Notes: generated by a model not told the origin, from the sequence alone. 42,699 nucleotides of DNA from Deltaproteobacteria bacterium (GCA_021801125.1 JAJYYI010000116.1:1-42699); one strand, 5' to 3'; counted from the first letter of the stretch, positions 16,479 to 25,222 are shown. Numbers and translations are program-made.

Positions 16479-17462
16479 ATGCTCGAGGTAATCGAAGGCG
16501 GCATCCAGACAACAGTGCAGGAGTATCCGGGGCGTGTGGGCTATCTCGACCTTGGCACCTATCCCGCGGGCCCGATGGACCATTTTGCTTTCCGCATCGC
16601 GAACCTCTTGGTCGGGAACAAGCCGGGCACGAGCGCACTCGAAGTGACACTGGGAGGTCTCAAGGTTCGTTTCGGCGATCGGCGCATCGTGTCGATCACC
16701 GGCGCGGCGATGCAGCCGACGGTGAACGGATCGCCGGTGCCGACGTGGCAGAGCTTCGAGGTCAGGCCCGGTGATCTGCTAGCCCTCGGAATGGTCAAGA
16801 TCGCAGGCGGCTTCCGGTCGTATATCGCGATCAACGGCGGCTTCGACGTGCCGGAATATATGGGAAGTCGGGCGACCTTTACGGTTGGCGGATTCGGCGG
16901 TTTTCAGGGTCGCGGCCTAAAAAAGGGAGATAAAGTTGCGCTTAACTTTGCCCCGTACGCGGACAAGCTCGCTGGCAGGCGCCTGCGCAACCAGCTTATT
17001 CCCACCTACGCCTCGGAATGGGAGATCGAAGTGATGCGCGGTCCCCAGGCCGATCCGGATTACCTAACCGCCGAAGATATGGAGACCTTTTTCAGCAAGA
17101 CCTGGAAGGTCGATCGCAATTCGAACCGCATGGGGATTCGCCTGGAGCCCCATAAATGGCATTGGGCGCGTACGACTGGCGGAATCGCCGGCGGTCATCC
17201 GTCGAACATCCTCGACAACGGCTACGCCGTTTGGACCGTCAACGTATGCGGCGATCAGCCGATTATACTGGTCGCGGACGGCCCCAGTCTCGGCGGGTTC
17301 ATATGCAACGCCACGCTCGTTCACGCCTCGACCTGGAAGGCTGGCCAACTGGTGCCTGGTCGTGATCAGGTGCGCTTCAAGGAAGTAACTATCGAAGAAG
17401 CCATCCGAATGGCGCGTGATTTAGATGCCAAGGTTTCGGAGGCAAGCGTCGAAAGGGAGTAA
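16479..17462 (+). CDS. pxpC: PxpC-like carboxyltransferase subunit (AHS2/CT_A_B domain)
   Basis: This is an allophanate-hydrolase-subunit-2/KipA family member. It has TTVQEYPGRVGYLDLGTYPAGPMD at the start (the family's QD.GR.G....G....GPMD pattern), NLLVGN, ALEVTLGGL, AINGGFDVPEYMGSRATF, SNRMGIRLE and LPGRDQ-like VPGRDQVRF near the end. Length (327) is standard. In urea carboxylase this domain and AHS1 together make up the carboxyltransferase half. The ATG follows GGAGAAAAGGG. It lies 98 bases after pxpB and 5 bases before pxpA. Confidence 0.92.
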   Translation: MLEVIEGGIQTTVQEYPGRVGYLDLGTYPAGPMDHFAFRIANLLVGNKPGTSALEVTLGGLKVRFGDRRIVSITGAAMQPTVNGSPVPTWQSFEVRPGDLLALGMVKIAGGFRSYIAINGGFDVPEYMGSRATFTVGGFGGFQGRGLKKGDKVALNFAPYADKLAGRRLRNQLIPTYASEWEIEVMRGPQADPDYLTAEDMETFFSKTWKVDRNSNRMGIRLEPHKWHWARTTGGIAGGHPSNILDNGYAVWTVNVCGDQPIILVADGPSLGGFICNATLVHASTWKAGQLVPGRDQVRFKEVTIEEAIRMARDLDAKVSEASVERE

Positions 17463-17467
17463 TAGCC

Positions 17468-18229
17468 ATGGCAACGCGGATGGATATCAACGCTGATATG
17501 GGAGAAAGCTTCGGCCGATGGACGCTAGGCAACGACGCGGAGCTCATGCCTTATCTGACCTCGGCCAACATTGCGTGCGGCTATCACGGCGGCGACCCTC
17601 ACGTAATGCGCGCCACGGTGAAGCTCGCCAAGCAACACGGTGTTGGCGTCGGGGCGCACGTCTCGCTGCCGGATCTTATGGGCTTCGGACGCAGGCGAAT
17701 GGCGATCCTGCCGCAGGAGCTAAAGGACTACGTGGTCTATCAGGTCGGGGCGCTGATGGGTTTCGCCAGGGCCGAGGGCGCCCAAATTCAGCATGTCAAG
17801 CCGCACGGCGCGATGTATGTAATGTGCTCGGACAACGACGACTACGCCGAAGCGGTAGTTAGCGCGATAAAGGAACTCGGCGGCGAGTTAATCCTGCTGC
17901 TTACCGGCCAACGCGTCGCGCGCGCGGCCCAAAGCATGGGTGTGCCGTTCGTAATGGAAGGATACGTCGACCTCGACTACGATAAGCGTGGCGAGCTTAT
18001 ACTGGAGCGCGCCAAAAAGCCGCGCGACCCGGAACACGTCGCCGGGCGAGCTGTGATGCTTGCGTGCGAGGGTAAAGTTCCGGTTCGCGATGGCGGTTCG
18101 TTGCCGCTGGCCGCGCGCAGCGTGTGCATTCACGGCGACGCTCCGAACGCTGCGGAGATAGCCAAAGCAACCAGGGAACATCTGATGCGGGCTGGGGTTG
18201 AGCCGGTAAGCCTGAGAGATCTGCTGTAA
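17468..18229 (+). CDS. pxpA: PxpA-like LamB/YcsF-family subunit
   Basis: The N-terminal DINADMGESFG and then SANIACGYHGGDP, HVKPHGAMY and the AA-SVCIHGD region are family hallmarks; the Asp, His and Glu residues line the metal-like pocket of the TIM-barrel fold. At 253 residues it has the normal length. In E. coli PxpA with PxpB and PxpC hydrolyses 5-oxoproline with ATP. Here it is followed within 21 bases by a biotin carrier and then biotin carboxylase, so the energy input is probably biotin carboxylation. PxpA would then open or hydrolyse the carboxylated intermediate (inference). Confidence 0.93.
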   Translation: MATRMDINADMGESFGRWTLGNDAELMPYLTSANIACGYHGGDPHVMRATVKLAKQHGVGVGAHVSLPDLMGFGRRRMAILPQELKDYVVYQVGALMGFARAEGAQIQHVKPHGAMYVMCSDNDDYAEAVVSAIKELGGELILLLTGQRVARAAQSMGVPFVMEGYVDLDYDKRGELILERAKKPRDPEHVAGRAVMLACEGKVPVRDGGSLPLAARSVCIHGDAPNAAEIAKATREHLMRAGVEPVSLRDLL

Positions 18230-18249
18230 CTTCACGCGCGAGGTAACCG

Positions 18250-18477
18250 ATGGCGAATAGCATTGAAATCGTGGCCCCGGTGGCGGGGGTTGTAGGGAGC
18301 TTGCCGGTGGCGGTGGGCGCCAGCGTGTCGGCCGGCGACCCGTTAGTTGTGCTGCAAGCGATGAAGACCGAATTCCCCGTGGAGGCGGAACAGGCGGGCA
18401 CGATCAAGGAGATTCTGGTTAGCGAGGGACAAGAAGTTGAAATGGGCGCCGTGATGGTTCGCCTCTTGCCGGCGTAA
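18250..18477 (+). CDS. Small stand-alone biotin carboxyl carrier protein
   Basis: The 75-residue protein is just the biotinyl domain: IVAPVAGVVGSLPVAVG, the biotin-accepting lysine K39 in LQAMKTEFPVEAE, and a symmetrical second half ending in GAVMVRLLPA. The usual AMKM reads AMKT here. It lacks the Pro/Ala linker and N-terminal domain of fatty-acid AccB, which argues for a dedicated carrier serving the neighbouring carboxylase. The start follows GAGGTAACCG. The biotin carboxylase gene begins 14 bases downstream. Confidence 0.92.
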   Translation: MANSIEIVAPVAGVVGSLPVAVGASVSAGDPLVVLQAMKTEFPVEAEQAGTIKEILVSEGQEVEMGAVMVRLLPA

Positions 18478-18491
18478 CACTTCTAAGACTG

Positions 18492-19868
18492 ATGAAGCGT
18501 CTACGCAAAGTGCTGGTGGCCAACCGTGGCGAGATCGCGGTGCGCGTGATGCGGGGTTGCCGCGAGCTGGGTATCTCCACGGTGGCGGTTTTCTCGGAAG
18601 CTGACCGCGAAGCCGCGCATGTGCGATTTGCCGATGAAACGCGAGAGATCGGACCCGCCAAACCCGCTGAGAGCTATCTTAACTTGGACCGCATTCTGGG
18701 CGCTGCGGCCGACTGCGGTGCCGACGCTATCCATCCGGGTTACGGTTTTTTTGCTGAAGATGGCGCCGCCGTCCAGCGGATTGAAGCGGCGGGGTTCACT
18801 TTTATTGGTCCGGGCAGCGAGCAAATCAGGCTTATGGGCGACAAACTCGAAGCCCGCGAGGTAGCCAAACGTTTGGGTGTGCCTCTTTTGCCCGCGGCCG
18901 GGCCCTTGGAAAGCGCCGAGGAAGTCGCGCAGGCGGCTGAGCGGCTGGGATTTCCGCTGATCGTAAAGCCCGTGGCCGGCGGTGGAGGTATCGGAACCGC
19001 GGTCGTCGCCGACCAAGCCGCGCTGGCTCGCGCTTTCACATTTGCCTCTCGATTGGGACAACAAGCCTTTGGCCGGGCCACTGTCTACCTGGAGCGCTAC
19101 ATGGACGATGCGCGCCACGTAGAGATACAGATCGCGGCCGACCATCACGGGCAGGTCGTTGCCCTGGGCGAACGCGAATGTTCTCTGCAAAGGCGCTACC
19201 AGAAACTGGTTGAAGAGAGCCCGTCGAGTGTTGTTGACGAGGAGCTTCGCCAGGAAATGGGCGCGGCTGCGGTACGAATCGCCAAGGCGATAGGCTATCG
19301 CAACGTCGGAACGGTGGAGTTTCTGCTCGACGCCGGAAAGCGGGAATTTTACTTCCTCGAAATGAACACGCGCATCCAGGTGGAACATCCCGTGACCGAA
19401 ATGATCACGGGAATCGACCTGGTGCGCGAGCAACTGCGCATCGCGGACGACCTCCCGCTGAGCTTCAGCGAGCGCAACGTTGAACGCCGCGGCCACGCTA
19501 TCGAATGCCGCATATGTTCGGAAGACCCGCTTAAGAACTTCATGCCTTCGACCGGCCAGATCTCCGCCCTGGCTTTCCCGGTCGGTCCAGGCGTTCGCGT
19601 CGATAGCGGTGTCGACGCGGGCTCAGCGGTGACGATGCACTACGATCCGTTGCTCTGCAAGGTGATCGTCTGGGACTCGGATCGAGCCCATGCGACGGCC
19701 AGGATGCGGCGCGCGCTGAGCGAATTGCGTGTCGAGGGAGTCCGCACCACTCGCGACTTCCTGCTTTGGATCATGGGCTCCTCGGAGTGGAACGAGGGCC
19801 GCATCCACACGCGTTTGTTAGAGCGAGACTTGGTGCCACGCTTCAAGTCTTTCATCGCAAAGGGCTAG
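18492..19868 (+). CDS. Biotin carboxylase subunit (AccC-like)
   Basis: An ATP-grasp enzyme that carboxylates biotin using ATP and bicarbonate. It opens with VLVANRGEIAVRVMRGCRELG, then has HPGYGFFAED, the glycine-rich lid KPVAGGGGIGT, GERECSLQRRYQKLVEESPS and MNTRIQVEHPVTE. The C-terminal biotin carboxylase domain (HAIECRICSEDP and GVRVDSGVDAG) is complete; 458 residues is normal for AccC. Its genetic partners are a private BCCP and PxpA, B and C, with no acetyl- or propionyl-CoA carboxyltransferase present, so the carboxyl acceptor is probably the Pxp substrate. It is the last gene of the plus-strand block and is convergent with etfD. Confidence 0.94.
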   Translation: MKRLRKVLVANRGEIAVRVMRGCRELGISTVAVFSEADREAAHVRFADETREIGPAKPAESYLNLDRILGAAADCGADAIHPGYGFFAEDGAAVQRIEAAGFTFIGPGSEQIRLMGDKLEAREVAKRLGVPLLPAAGPLESAEEVAQAAERLGFPLIVKPVAGGGGIGTAVVADQAALARAFTFASRLGQQAFGRATVYLERYMDDARHVEIQIAADHHGQVVALGERECSLQRRYQKLVEESPSSVVDEELRQEMGAAAVRIAKAIGYRNVGTVEFLLDAGKREFYFLEMNTRIQVEHPVTEMITGIDLVREQLRIADDLPLSFSERNVERRGHAIECRICSEDPLKNFMPSTGQISALAFPVGPGVRVDSGVDAGSAVTMHYDPLLCKVIVWDSDRAHATARMRRALSELRVEGVRTTRDFLLWIMGSSEWNEGRIHTRLLERDLVPRFKSFIAKG

Positions 19869-19931
19869 CGAGCTGGTTAACGCTCGTTTCGAAGCCGGGC
19901 CGCCACGTTCCGATTTCACCCTGACCTCGCC

Positions 19932-19970
19932 AAAAGCCCCGAGGCCGTCGCGGTCTCGCTCCCCCGGGCT
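19932..19970 (-). terminator. Candidate Rho-independent terminator after etfD
   Basis: On the minus strand, directly at the etfD stop, AGCCCGGGGG pairs with CCTCGGGGCT (5 + 4 pairs around one mismatch; loop 16-19 bases) and is followed by TTTT. The G-rich stem and T-run fit an intrinsic terminator, though the loop is long. Confidence 0.42.
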
Positions 19971-22063
19971 CATTTCGTCAGCGAGGCGCCGCACGACTGG
20001 CAAATCAGCTCTGCAAGGTCGCGCACGGCCATGTTGTCTTCAAGCGAGCGTGACTTAACCGCGTCCTCCATCATCGTCATGCAGAACGGACATCCGACGG
20101 CGAGCGTTTCCGGGTTGGCCTGGCTCAACTGTTCGAAGCGTTTCTGATTGATTCGCGTTCCTTCGTGCTCTTCTTTCCAGAACCCTCCACCGCCGGCGCC
20201 GCAACAGAATGTACGGTGGCGGCATTGGTCCACCTCGTTGAGCGTGACGCCGGGGATGGAGCCGAGCGCGCGACGGGCGCCCTGCCATTTTCCGTTATGC
20301 CGCGCCATATAGCATGGGTCGTGGTAGGTGATGCGGGAGCGCATCTCAGTGCTCGGCCGAAGCCGACCGGAATTTATGAGTTCGTCGAGAAATTCCGCTT
20401 CGTGGACAACTTCAAAGTTTCCGCCAAAATCGGGATATTCGTTCTTCAGATTGTGAAAGCAGTGCGGACACGTCGTAACGATGCGGCGCGGCTTGTACCG
20501 GTTCAGCGTCTCGACGTTCTGCGCGGCTACGGTCGCATATAGATACTCGTTGCCTAGTCGACGGGCTGGGTCGCCAGTACACGTTTCCTCGGGACCGAGG
20601 ATGGCGAAGCGCACCCCGGCTTGTTTCAGAACCGCCGCGAAGGCCCGCGAGACTTTTTGATTCCGCTCGTCGTAAGACCCTGCGCATCCTACCCAATAGA
20701 GGACGTCGATTTCTTCGAGCTTTTCCAGGTCGGCCATGATCGGGATATCGAGACCCTTCGCCCAATCGGCCCGCTTGGCCTGGTCAAGTCCCCACGGGTT
20801 GCCTTGAACCTCGATTCCGCGAAACGCGGAAGTTGCCTCCTGCGGAAATTTGCTTTCCATCAGCACGAGATGGCGGCGCATATCGACAATTCGCTGGATA
20901 TGCTCGATGCCCACCGGGCATCCCTCTTCGCACCATCCGCAGGTCGTGCATCCCCAAATAACCGGCTCGGTTGCGACCTGCGTTATCATGTCCTCGCTCT
21001 CGCTTGCGTCCGTCGAGCCGTTGGAGGACGCCGCGGCGAGGAGCGCCGGCGCTTGGCGCAGCAGATGTTCGCGTTGCGAGATAATGAGGTGTTTCGGGTT
21101 GAGCGCCTTGCCGGTGGCGACAGTGGGACAATTGATCGTGCATCGCCCGCATTCGAGGCAAGAAGCCATGTCCAGAAGCTGTTTCCAGGTGTATTGCTCG
21201 ACGCGGGAAATGCCGAAGGTTTCGGCATTTTCGAAGTCCTTGATCGGAGCAAGGCGGCCCCGCGGCTGAAGGTTTCTAAAGTAAAGGTTTACGGGAGCGA
21301 GGAAGATGTGCCGCAGCTTCGAGAATGCAAACGAAAACAGCAACAGATAGACCAAGAGCATGTGGACCAACCAGAGGTAGCGGTGAAAGGTTGGTCCGGC
21401 ACCGAGGGCTTTCTCGGCTCGCGCGAGTTGCCGCCCCAGGTAGGCGAATTCCGTAAAAGGCGGAGGATTCGCGTTGATGCGAGCGCCTTCGAGCATCAGG
21501 CCAGTCAACGCCACGAGGGCGAGCATCAAGGCGGCGAACCAATAGCCGAGCGCATTCTCAAGGTTTTCGTTAAGTTTTTCCTTGGCTGGTTGCGTCAACA
21601 CCTGCGGGCGGATGAAAAAGCGCCTTGCGGCAGCGGCAAACGTGCCGACGATCAAGAATATGAAAAACGTGTCCATCGCGACCTTGAAGAGGAGGTAGAA
21701 GTCGCCAAAGTAAAAGTAGAGGTCGAAGCCGAACAGACGGAAAAAGGCACGCACGTCGCTGTTGATCGCGACGATCGTCGTTCCGATCAAGAGGCCGATA
21801 AAGCCGACGTACATGACGTAATGCATCCAGCCCCAGGATTCGCGGATGACGTTGCCCTGACCTACCGCGTCGCGCAGCGCTAAAAAAAACCTGAACAGCG
21901 GGCGGTCGAAGCGATTTTCACTTGCTCCGAGCCGTATAAGCTTGTACCAGCGAATGGCGCTATAGACGTAGAACGCCGCAAGCGCGAGCAGCAAACCATA
22001 AAGTAATACTTGAAAACTTGCTGGCACGTTCCAAAGTATCGGCCTCGTAACCTCTTGGTTCAT
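19970..22063 (-). CDS. etfD: ETF:quinone oxidoreductase of the HdrD/NarI type (EtfD-like)
   Basis: The N-terminal third has about five membrane helices of the NarI-like cytochrome b type (residues about 10-270). Two 4Fe-4S motifs follow, SCLECGRCTINCP and GCTTCGWCEEGCP. Two CCG domains complete the protein: YWVGCAGSYDE with TTCPHCFHNL, and YHDPCYMARH with FCCGAGGGGFW and GCPFCMTMMEDA. This layout is that of membrane-bound EtfD/EMO proteins, which pass electrons from ETF, and so from acyl-CoA dehydrogenases, to menaquinone. The ATG at 22063, five bases after AAGGGGG, is preferred to 22081. The acyl-CoA dehydrogenase gene upstream on the same strand is a natural electron donor by way of ETF; no etfAB is in the window. 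Confidence 0.9.
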   Translation of the reverse strand: MNQEVTRPILWNVPASFQVLLYGLLLALAAFYVYSAIRWYKLIRLGASENRFDRPLFRFFLALRDAVGQGNVIRESWGWMHYVMYVGFIGLLIGTTIVAINSDVRAFFRLFGFDLYFYFGDFYLLFKVAMDTFFIFLIVGTFAAAARRFFIRPQVLTQPAKEKLNENLENALGYWFAALMLALVALTGLMLEGARINANPPPFTEFAYLGRQLARAEKALGAGPTFHRYLWLVHMLLVYLLLFSFAFSKLRHIFLAPVNLYFRNLQPRGRLAPIKDFENAETFGISRVEQYTWKQLLDMASCLECGRCTINCPTVATGKALNPKHLIISQREHLLRQAPALLAAASSNGSTDASESEDMITQVATEPVIWGCTTCGWCEEGCPVGIEHIQRIVDMRRHLVLMESKFPQEATSAFRGIEVQGNPWGLDQAKRADWAKGLDIPIMADLEKLEEIDVLYWVGCAGSYDERNQKVSRAFAAVLKQAGVRFAILGPEETCTGDPARRLGNEYLYATVAAQNVETLNRYKPRRIVTTCPHCFHNLKNEYPDFGGNFEVVHEAEFLDELINSGRLRPSTEMRSRITYHDPCYMARHNGKWQGARRALGSIPGVTLNEVDQCRHRTFCCGAGGGGFWKEEHEGTRINQKRFEQLSQANPETLAVGCPFCMTMMEDAVKSRSLEDNMAVRDLAELICQSCGASLTK

Positions 22064-22301
22064 AGATGCCCCCTTTCCCATTGGGCATTATGCTGCGCAA
22101 CGCATCCCGATCCAACAAACTCCAGGCTCGCAGGCGGGCTGTTCGAAAAAAGGGCAGGCAATCGCGGGTCTGCGGTTGCGCCAATCGTGTTTGCGGAGCA
22201 TACGCCAGCCCAGGGCTCCTGGCTGTATGGCGCATTCATGGCGCTGAGGCTGCTCCGCGCGGGTGCCCCCCATGCAGCTCTGCGCTAGGCCTTGCTTTTT
22301 G

Positions 22302-22330
22302 CGGGAGTAGCAGCTTTGCTGCCACTCCCG
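22302..22330. other. Strong intercistronic hairpin (12 bp, triloop)
   Basis: CGGGAGT-A-GCAGC, loop TTT, GCTGC-C-ACTCCCG: 12 pairs around one A/C mismatch. Neither strand has a T-run after it, so a textbook intrinsic terminator is unlikely. It may be a processing, attenuation or mRNA-stability element between the two genes. Confidence 0.6.
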
Positions 22331-22357
22331 GTATAGGTGATCTGAACTGGGGCGAAC

Positions 22358-22373
22358 TCGGCTAGAAAGCCGA
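22358..22373. other. Short perfect hairpin after the acyl-CoA dehydrogenase stop
   Basis: TCGGCT-AGAA-AGCCGA forms a 6-bp perfect stem with a 4-base loop, 34 bases downstream of the acyl-CoA dehydrogenase stop on the minus strand. With the larger hairpin nearby it may end or stabilise the first transcript. Confidence 0.4.
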
Positions 22374-22406
22374 TGGCCGCCGAAGCATTTGAAAAGCCGC
22401 GGCTGC

Positions 22407-23723
22407 TTACGCGGCCGCGTTAGCGGTGACGGTGCCCCACCCTTCCATGGACTTTTTGAATGGCACGAAACGGCAATCCATGAATGCTCGAGGGTCGAAA
22501 GACGGGTCCGCCATCACTCCCCAGACTTTCCTGCGCTGCATGCCCATAGTGCCGGCGTCGTAAAGTGGGAATATGACGGCTTCGCGCAGCAATTTTTCCA
22601 AGGGATGCTCCTTGTTGACGGCGTTGACCCCTACCACCTGCATACATTTGAACACGGTGTCGAACATCAACTCGGACGCGAAAATTTTGGACATCGCGCC
22701 GATGGCCTGCCCTTCGGAATCGTAAAGATCGAGGTAATGGGCCGCTTTCCAGGAAAGATAACGGCATGCCTCGATCCTCATCGCGATATCGGCGAGCATG
22801 TAGCCAACGGCCTGATGATGAATGATCGGCTTGTCGCCGGCGCCGGTGAAGCTTTTCGACCACTCGAGGGCGAACTCGTAGGCTGAGCGGGCAACGCCCA
22901 CCGCGGCGATCGCCGCGACCGGTCCTGACCAGGTAAAAGCCTTCGATACGATAAGGTCGCCGTTTCCCACCGCGAAGGCGTTCTCAGCCGGGACCCGGCA
23001 ATTCTCGAATTCAATCCAATTGTTCTGGTTGAGCCGATGACCGATCTTGTCGAGCGGCTTCTTAAAGGTCATGCCTGGCGTTCCGCGAGGAATCAGCAGA
23101 GCGCCGAGCCCCTCCTTTCCGCCCTTATTCTTGTCGGTTCGCACGAGAAACATGTTGACGTTGGCGCCTTTCATGTCCCATCCGGCGGAACTGCTTGGCC
23201 AATATTTTGTCCCGTTGAGAACGTATTCGCCTCGGCCCTTGTCATACTCGACCGTCACGCTCATCCCGACGGGATGACGTCCGGGGTTGTCAAAGTTCGC
23301 CGTACCCTGAGGCTCGCTGACGTTGTATCCGGCAATGTACAGGCCGGTCGGATCGCTCGTTGCCTCCCCAAGCCACTTTCGCTTCTGCTCCTCGGTCCCG
23401 TACCACGCCAGCGGCATCAACGCCAAGCCGTTTACGAGCAGGATACACGCGAAGCCGGGATCGACCGCGCACACCTCCTCGGCAACGATCTGAAGGTCAA
23501 CATTGGTGACCCCGCTCCCGCCGTACTTTTCCGGTAAAAACCCGAGAGCGAATCCAAGCTTGTATGCCTGAACATAGGCAGGTTTTACCATCTCGAAGGC
23601 CTTTTGCGGATCCGGTTCCGCGTCCGCCTTGGCCACGATGGGCTTCAGCACTTCCTGAGAAAATTCACGCGCTGTCTTTTGGAGATTCTTCTGTTCTGAA
23701 GTGAGCGTAAAATCGATTGCCAT
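22407..23723 (-). CDS. Acyl-CoA dehydrogenase (catalytic Glu region altered)
   Basis: The FAD-dependent acyl-CoA dehydrogenase fold is clear: an N-terminal helical domain (TSEQKNLQKTAREF), middle strand domain with YVLNGTKYWPSSS and VRTDKN, then KIGHRLNQNNWIEFENCRVP and C-terminal helices (YLSWKAAHYLDLYDSEGQAI, ASELMFDTVFKCMQVVG). At 438 residues it is longer than the typical 380; the extra length is mostly C-terminal. The usual catalytic segment YEGT reads YDAGT here, so the base would be Asp or displaced by one residue. The substrate is unknown. The start follows GGGGGA. The next gene on the strand, etfD, would take the electrons through ETF. Confidence 0.93.
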   Translation of the reverse strand: MAIDFTLTSEQKNLQKTAREFSQEVLKPIVAKADAEPDPQKAFEMVKPAYVQAYKLGFALGFLPEKYGGSGVTNVDLQIVAEEVCAVDPGFACILLVNGLALMPLAWYGTEEQKRKWLGEATSDPTGLYIAGYNVSEPQGTANFDNPGRHPVGMSVTVEYDKGRGEYVLNGTKYWPSSSAGWDMKGANVNMFLVRTDKNKGGKEGLGALLIPRGTPGMTFKKPLDKIGHRLNQNNWIEFENCRVPAENAFAVGNGDLIVSKAFTWSGPVAAIAAVGVARSAYEFALEWSKSFTGAGDKPIIHHQAVGYMLADIAMRIEACRYLSWKAAHYLDLYDSEGQAIGAMSKIFASELMFDTVFKCMQVVGVNAVNKEHPLEKLLREAVIFPLYDAGTMGMQRRKVWGVMADPSFDPRAFMDCRFVPFKKSMEGWGTVTANAAA

Positions 23724-24276
23724 CTTTTTCGTCCCCCAATGGTAGAACCGTGAAGCACGATTCGGCGACTTTCATCGTAGGTGTGGGCCATGAATCCGCC
23801 TCTCCCGTATCCGCCACGGGGGGTGCGCGAACTCGTCGCTTTGCGTCGCTGAATCTACAGCCGACGTCTCGAACGACGGGTGCACAGGCCTGCCCAAGGT
23901 AGGCGCGTGACCGGCGTTCCGGACGCTCCCATGGTGCGGTCGTACCGTGCGACATGGCTCCTCGCTCGTCGCGCCAACCCGGTGATGCGACCGCCGGATT
24001 AGCCTAAGCACTCTGTTCGGAAAAACCGAAAATAGAATACGACTTTTGCGGCGGACATGTAGACAACACCCCTCCCGCAGGTTATCTGAAAGATGAGCGT
24101 TACGGTAAGCCGCGTGTCACGGAGAAGGGCGCGCGAGGCTTTCGCGTGCGGCGCTTCAACGGGGAGGCCAAGTGATTGCCGCCTTCGCTTCTTGGCGGAA
24201 GATTTGGTTTGGTAGCCCTCTAAAGGCCTAGATTCGAGCGTTTTGGTTTGGAATTCAGGGCTGGTAGGATCGAGCC
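23724..24276. other. Intergenic region with no supported gene
   Basis: This 553-base divergent gap lies between the acyl-CoA dehydrogenase and the DUF1614 gene. It holds a small inverted repeat TTCGG-AAAAA-CCGAA (24016-24030). A short open frame ends at 24174 (VTEKGARGFRVRR near its end) but has no usable start codon and no family. Promoters for both flanking genes should lie here; I cannot place them with confidence. Confidence 0.5.
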
Positions 24277-24963
24277 GTGGTTTTTTCCCCGTTTTTCTTG
24301 ATCTACTTTGTCCTGCTCCTCGCTGCCCTATTCTTTTTCTTCGGTTTAATCCAGATTGGCCTTATCGCATACGGTTTGCAGCACGCCGGTCTCACGCCGC
24401 AGCAAGCCTTTGGGATGCTGCTTCTGAGTCTCGTGGGCAGCTTCATCAACATTCCGGTCTGGCGCTTCGAGCAACAGGATTTCGAGGTTCTCGACACTGT
24501 ATACTACTTCGGCATTCGGTACCGAGTGCCGCCGTTTCGCAGAAAGACCGCGACTGTGATCGCGGTGAACGTGGGCGGAGCGGTTCTGCCGACGCTGCTG
24601 AGTCTCTACCTATTACTGCGGGAACCCGCGGCGGTGATGCCGGGCGTCTTGGCGATTGCGGCCGTTTCGTTCATCACGCATCGTTTCGCCCGCCCGCTTA
24701 AGGGAGTCGGGATTGCGATGCCGATGTTCGTGGCTCCGCTGGCAGCCGTCGTCGCGGCGTATGTCTTCCATTGGCTTCTCGGGGGCGGTTGCGACGTGAG
24801 CGCAATCGCGTACGTCGGCGGCGCGATGGGGACGCTTGTAGGTGCTGACCTTCTCAATTTGGGAAAGGTGAAGCAGCTCGGAGCGCCAGTGGCGTCTATC
24901 GGCGGTGCTGGAACCTTCGACGGGATTTTTCTCGCGGGCCTAATCGCGGCGCTTTTAGCCTAA
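24277..24963 (+). CDS. DUF1614 family integral membrane protein
   Basis: The 228-residue protein has 5-6 hydrophobic helices. It begins FSPFFLIYFVLLLAALFFFFG, has the LVGSFINIPVWRFE segment and ends with SIGGAGTFDGIFLAGLIAALL, both hallmarks of DUF1614. The family's function is unknown; the Gly-rich C-terminal loop is the best-conserved part and may be a functional site. The start is GTG with AGGAT upstream. It stands alone on the plus strand. Confidence 0.88.
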   Translation: MVFSPFFLIYFVLLLAALFFFFGLIQIGLIAYGLQHAGLTPQQAFGMLLLSLVGSFINIPVWRFEQQDFEVLDTVYYFGIRYRVPPFRRKTATVIAVNVGGAVLPTLLSLYLLLREPAAVMPGVLAIAAVSFITHRFARPLKGVGIAMPMFVAPLAAVVAAYVFHWLLGGGCDVSAIAYVGGAMGTLVGADLLNLGKVKQLGAPVASIGGAGTFDGIFLAGLIAALLA

Positions 24964-25222
24964 AGACAAACGGATTGCCACGAACCGTTGCTACGGGGCT
25001 CGTACCATCCAGGCACGAGTCGCGCAACAAAAAGGTCTAACGCAAGCGTGGTCAGGACCTCGATCTCCCCCACCCATACAACCTAGACACCGCAGCTCTC
25101 TCGCTATGAAGCCCGCACCTTAAAAAGCGCGGGCAAAGCGCGGTTGAGGTAACGAAATAAATCGGTCAGCTTCGTGGCCGAGCCCTAGGCTTCCGATATT
25201 CCCGGTATTAAGCCCTTTTGAG

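Larger units (their letters stand above)
22064..22406. other. Intercistronic region between the acyl-CoA dehydrogenase and etfD
   Basis: This 343-base gap separates two minus-strand genes. It contains two strong hairpins (annotated separately) but no protein-like frame. A separate etfD promoter may lie here; I do not see a convincing -35/-10 pair. Confidence 0.6.

Noticed and set aside
20621-21883. 420-codon plus-strand frame opposite etfD
   Set aside because: Antisense shadow of a gene with all HdrD/NarI motifs; composition is typical of reverse frames.
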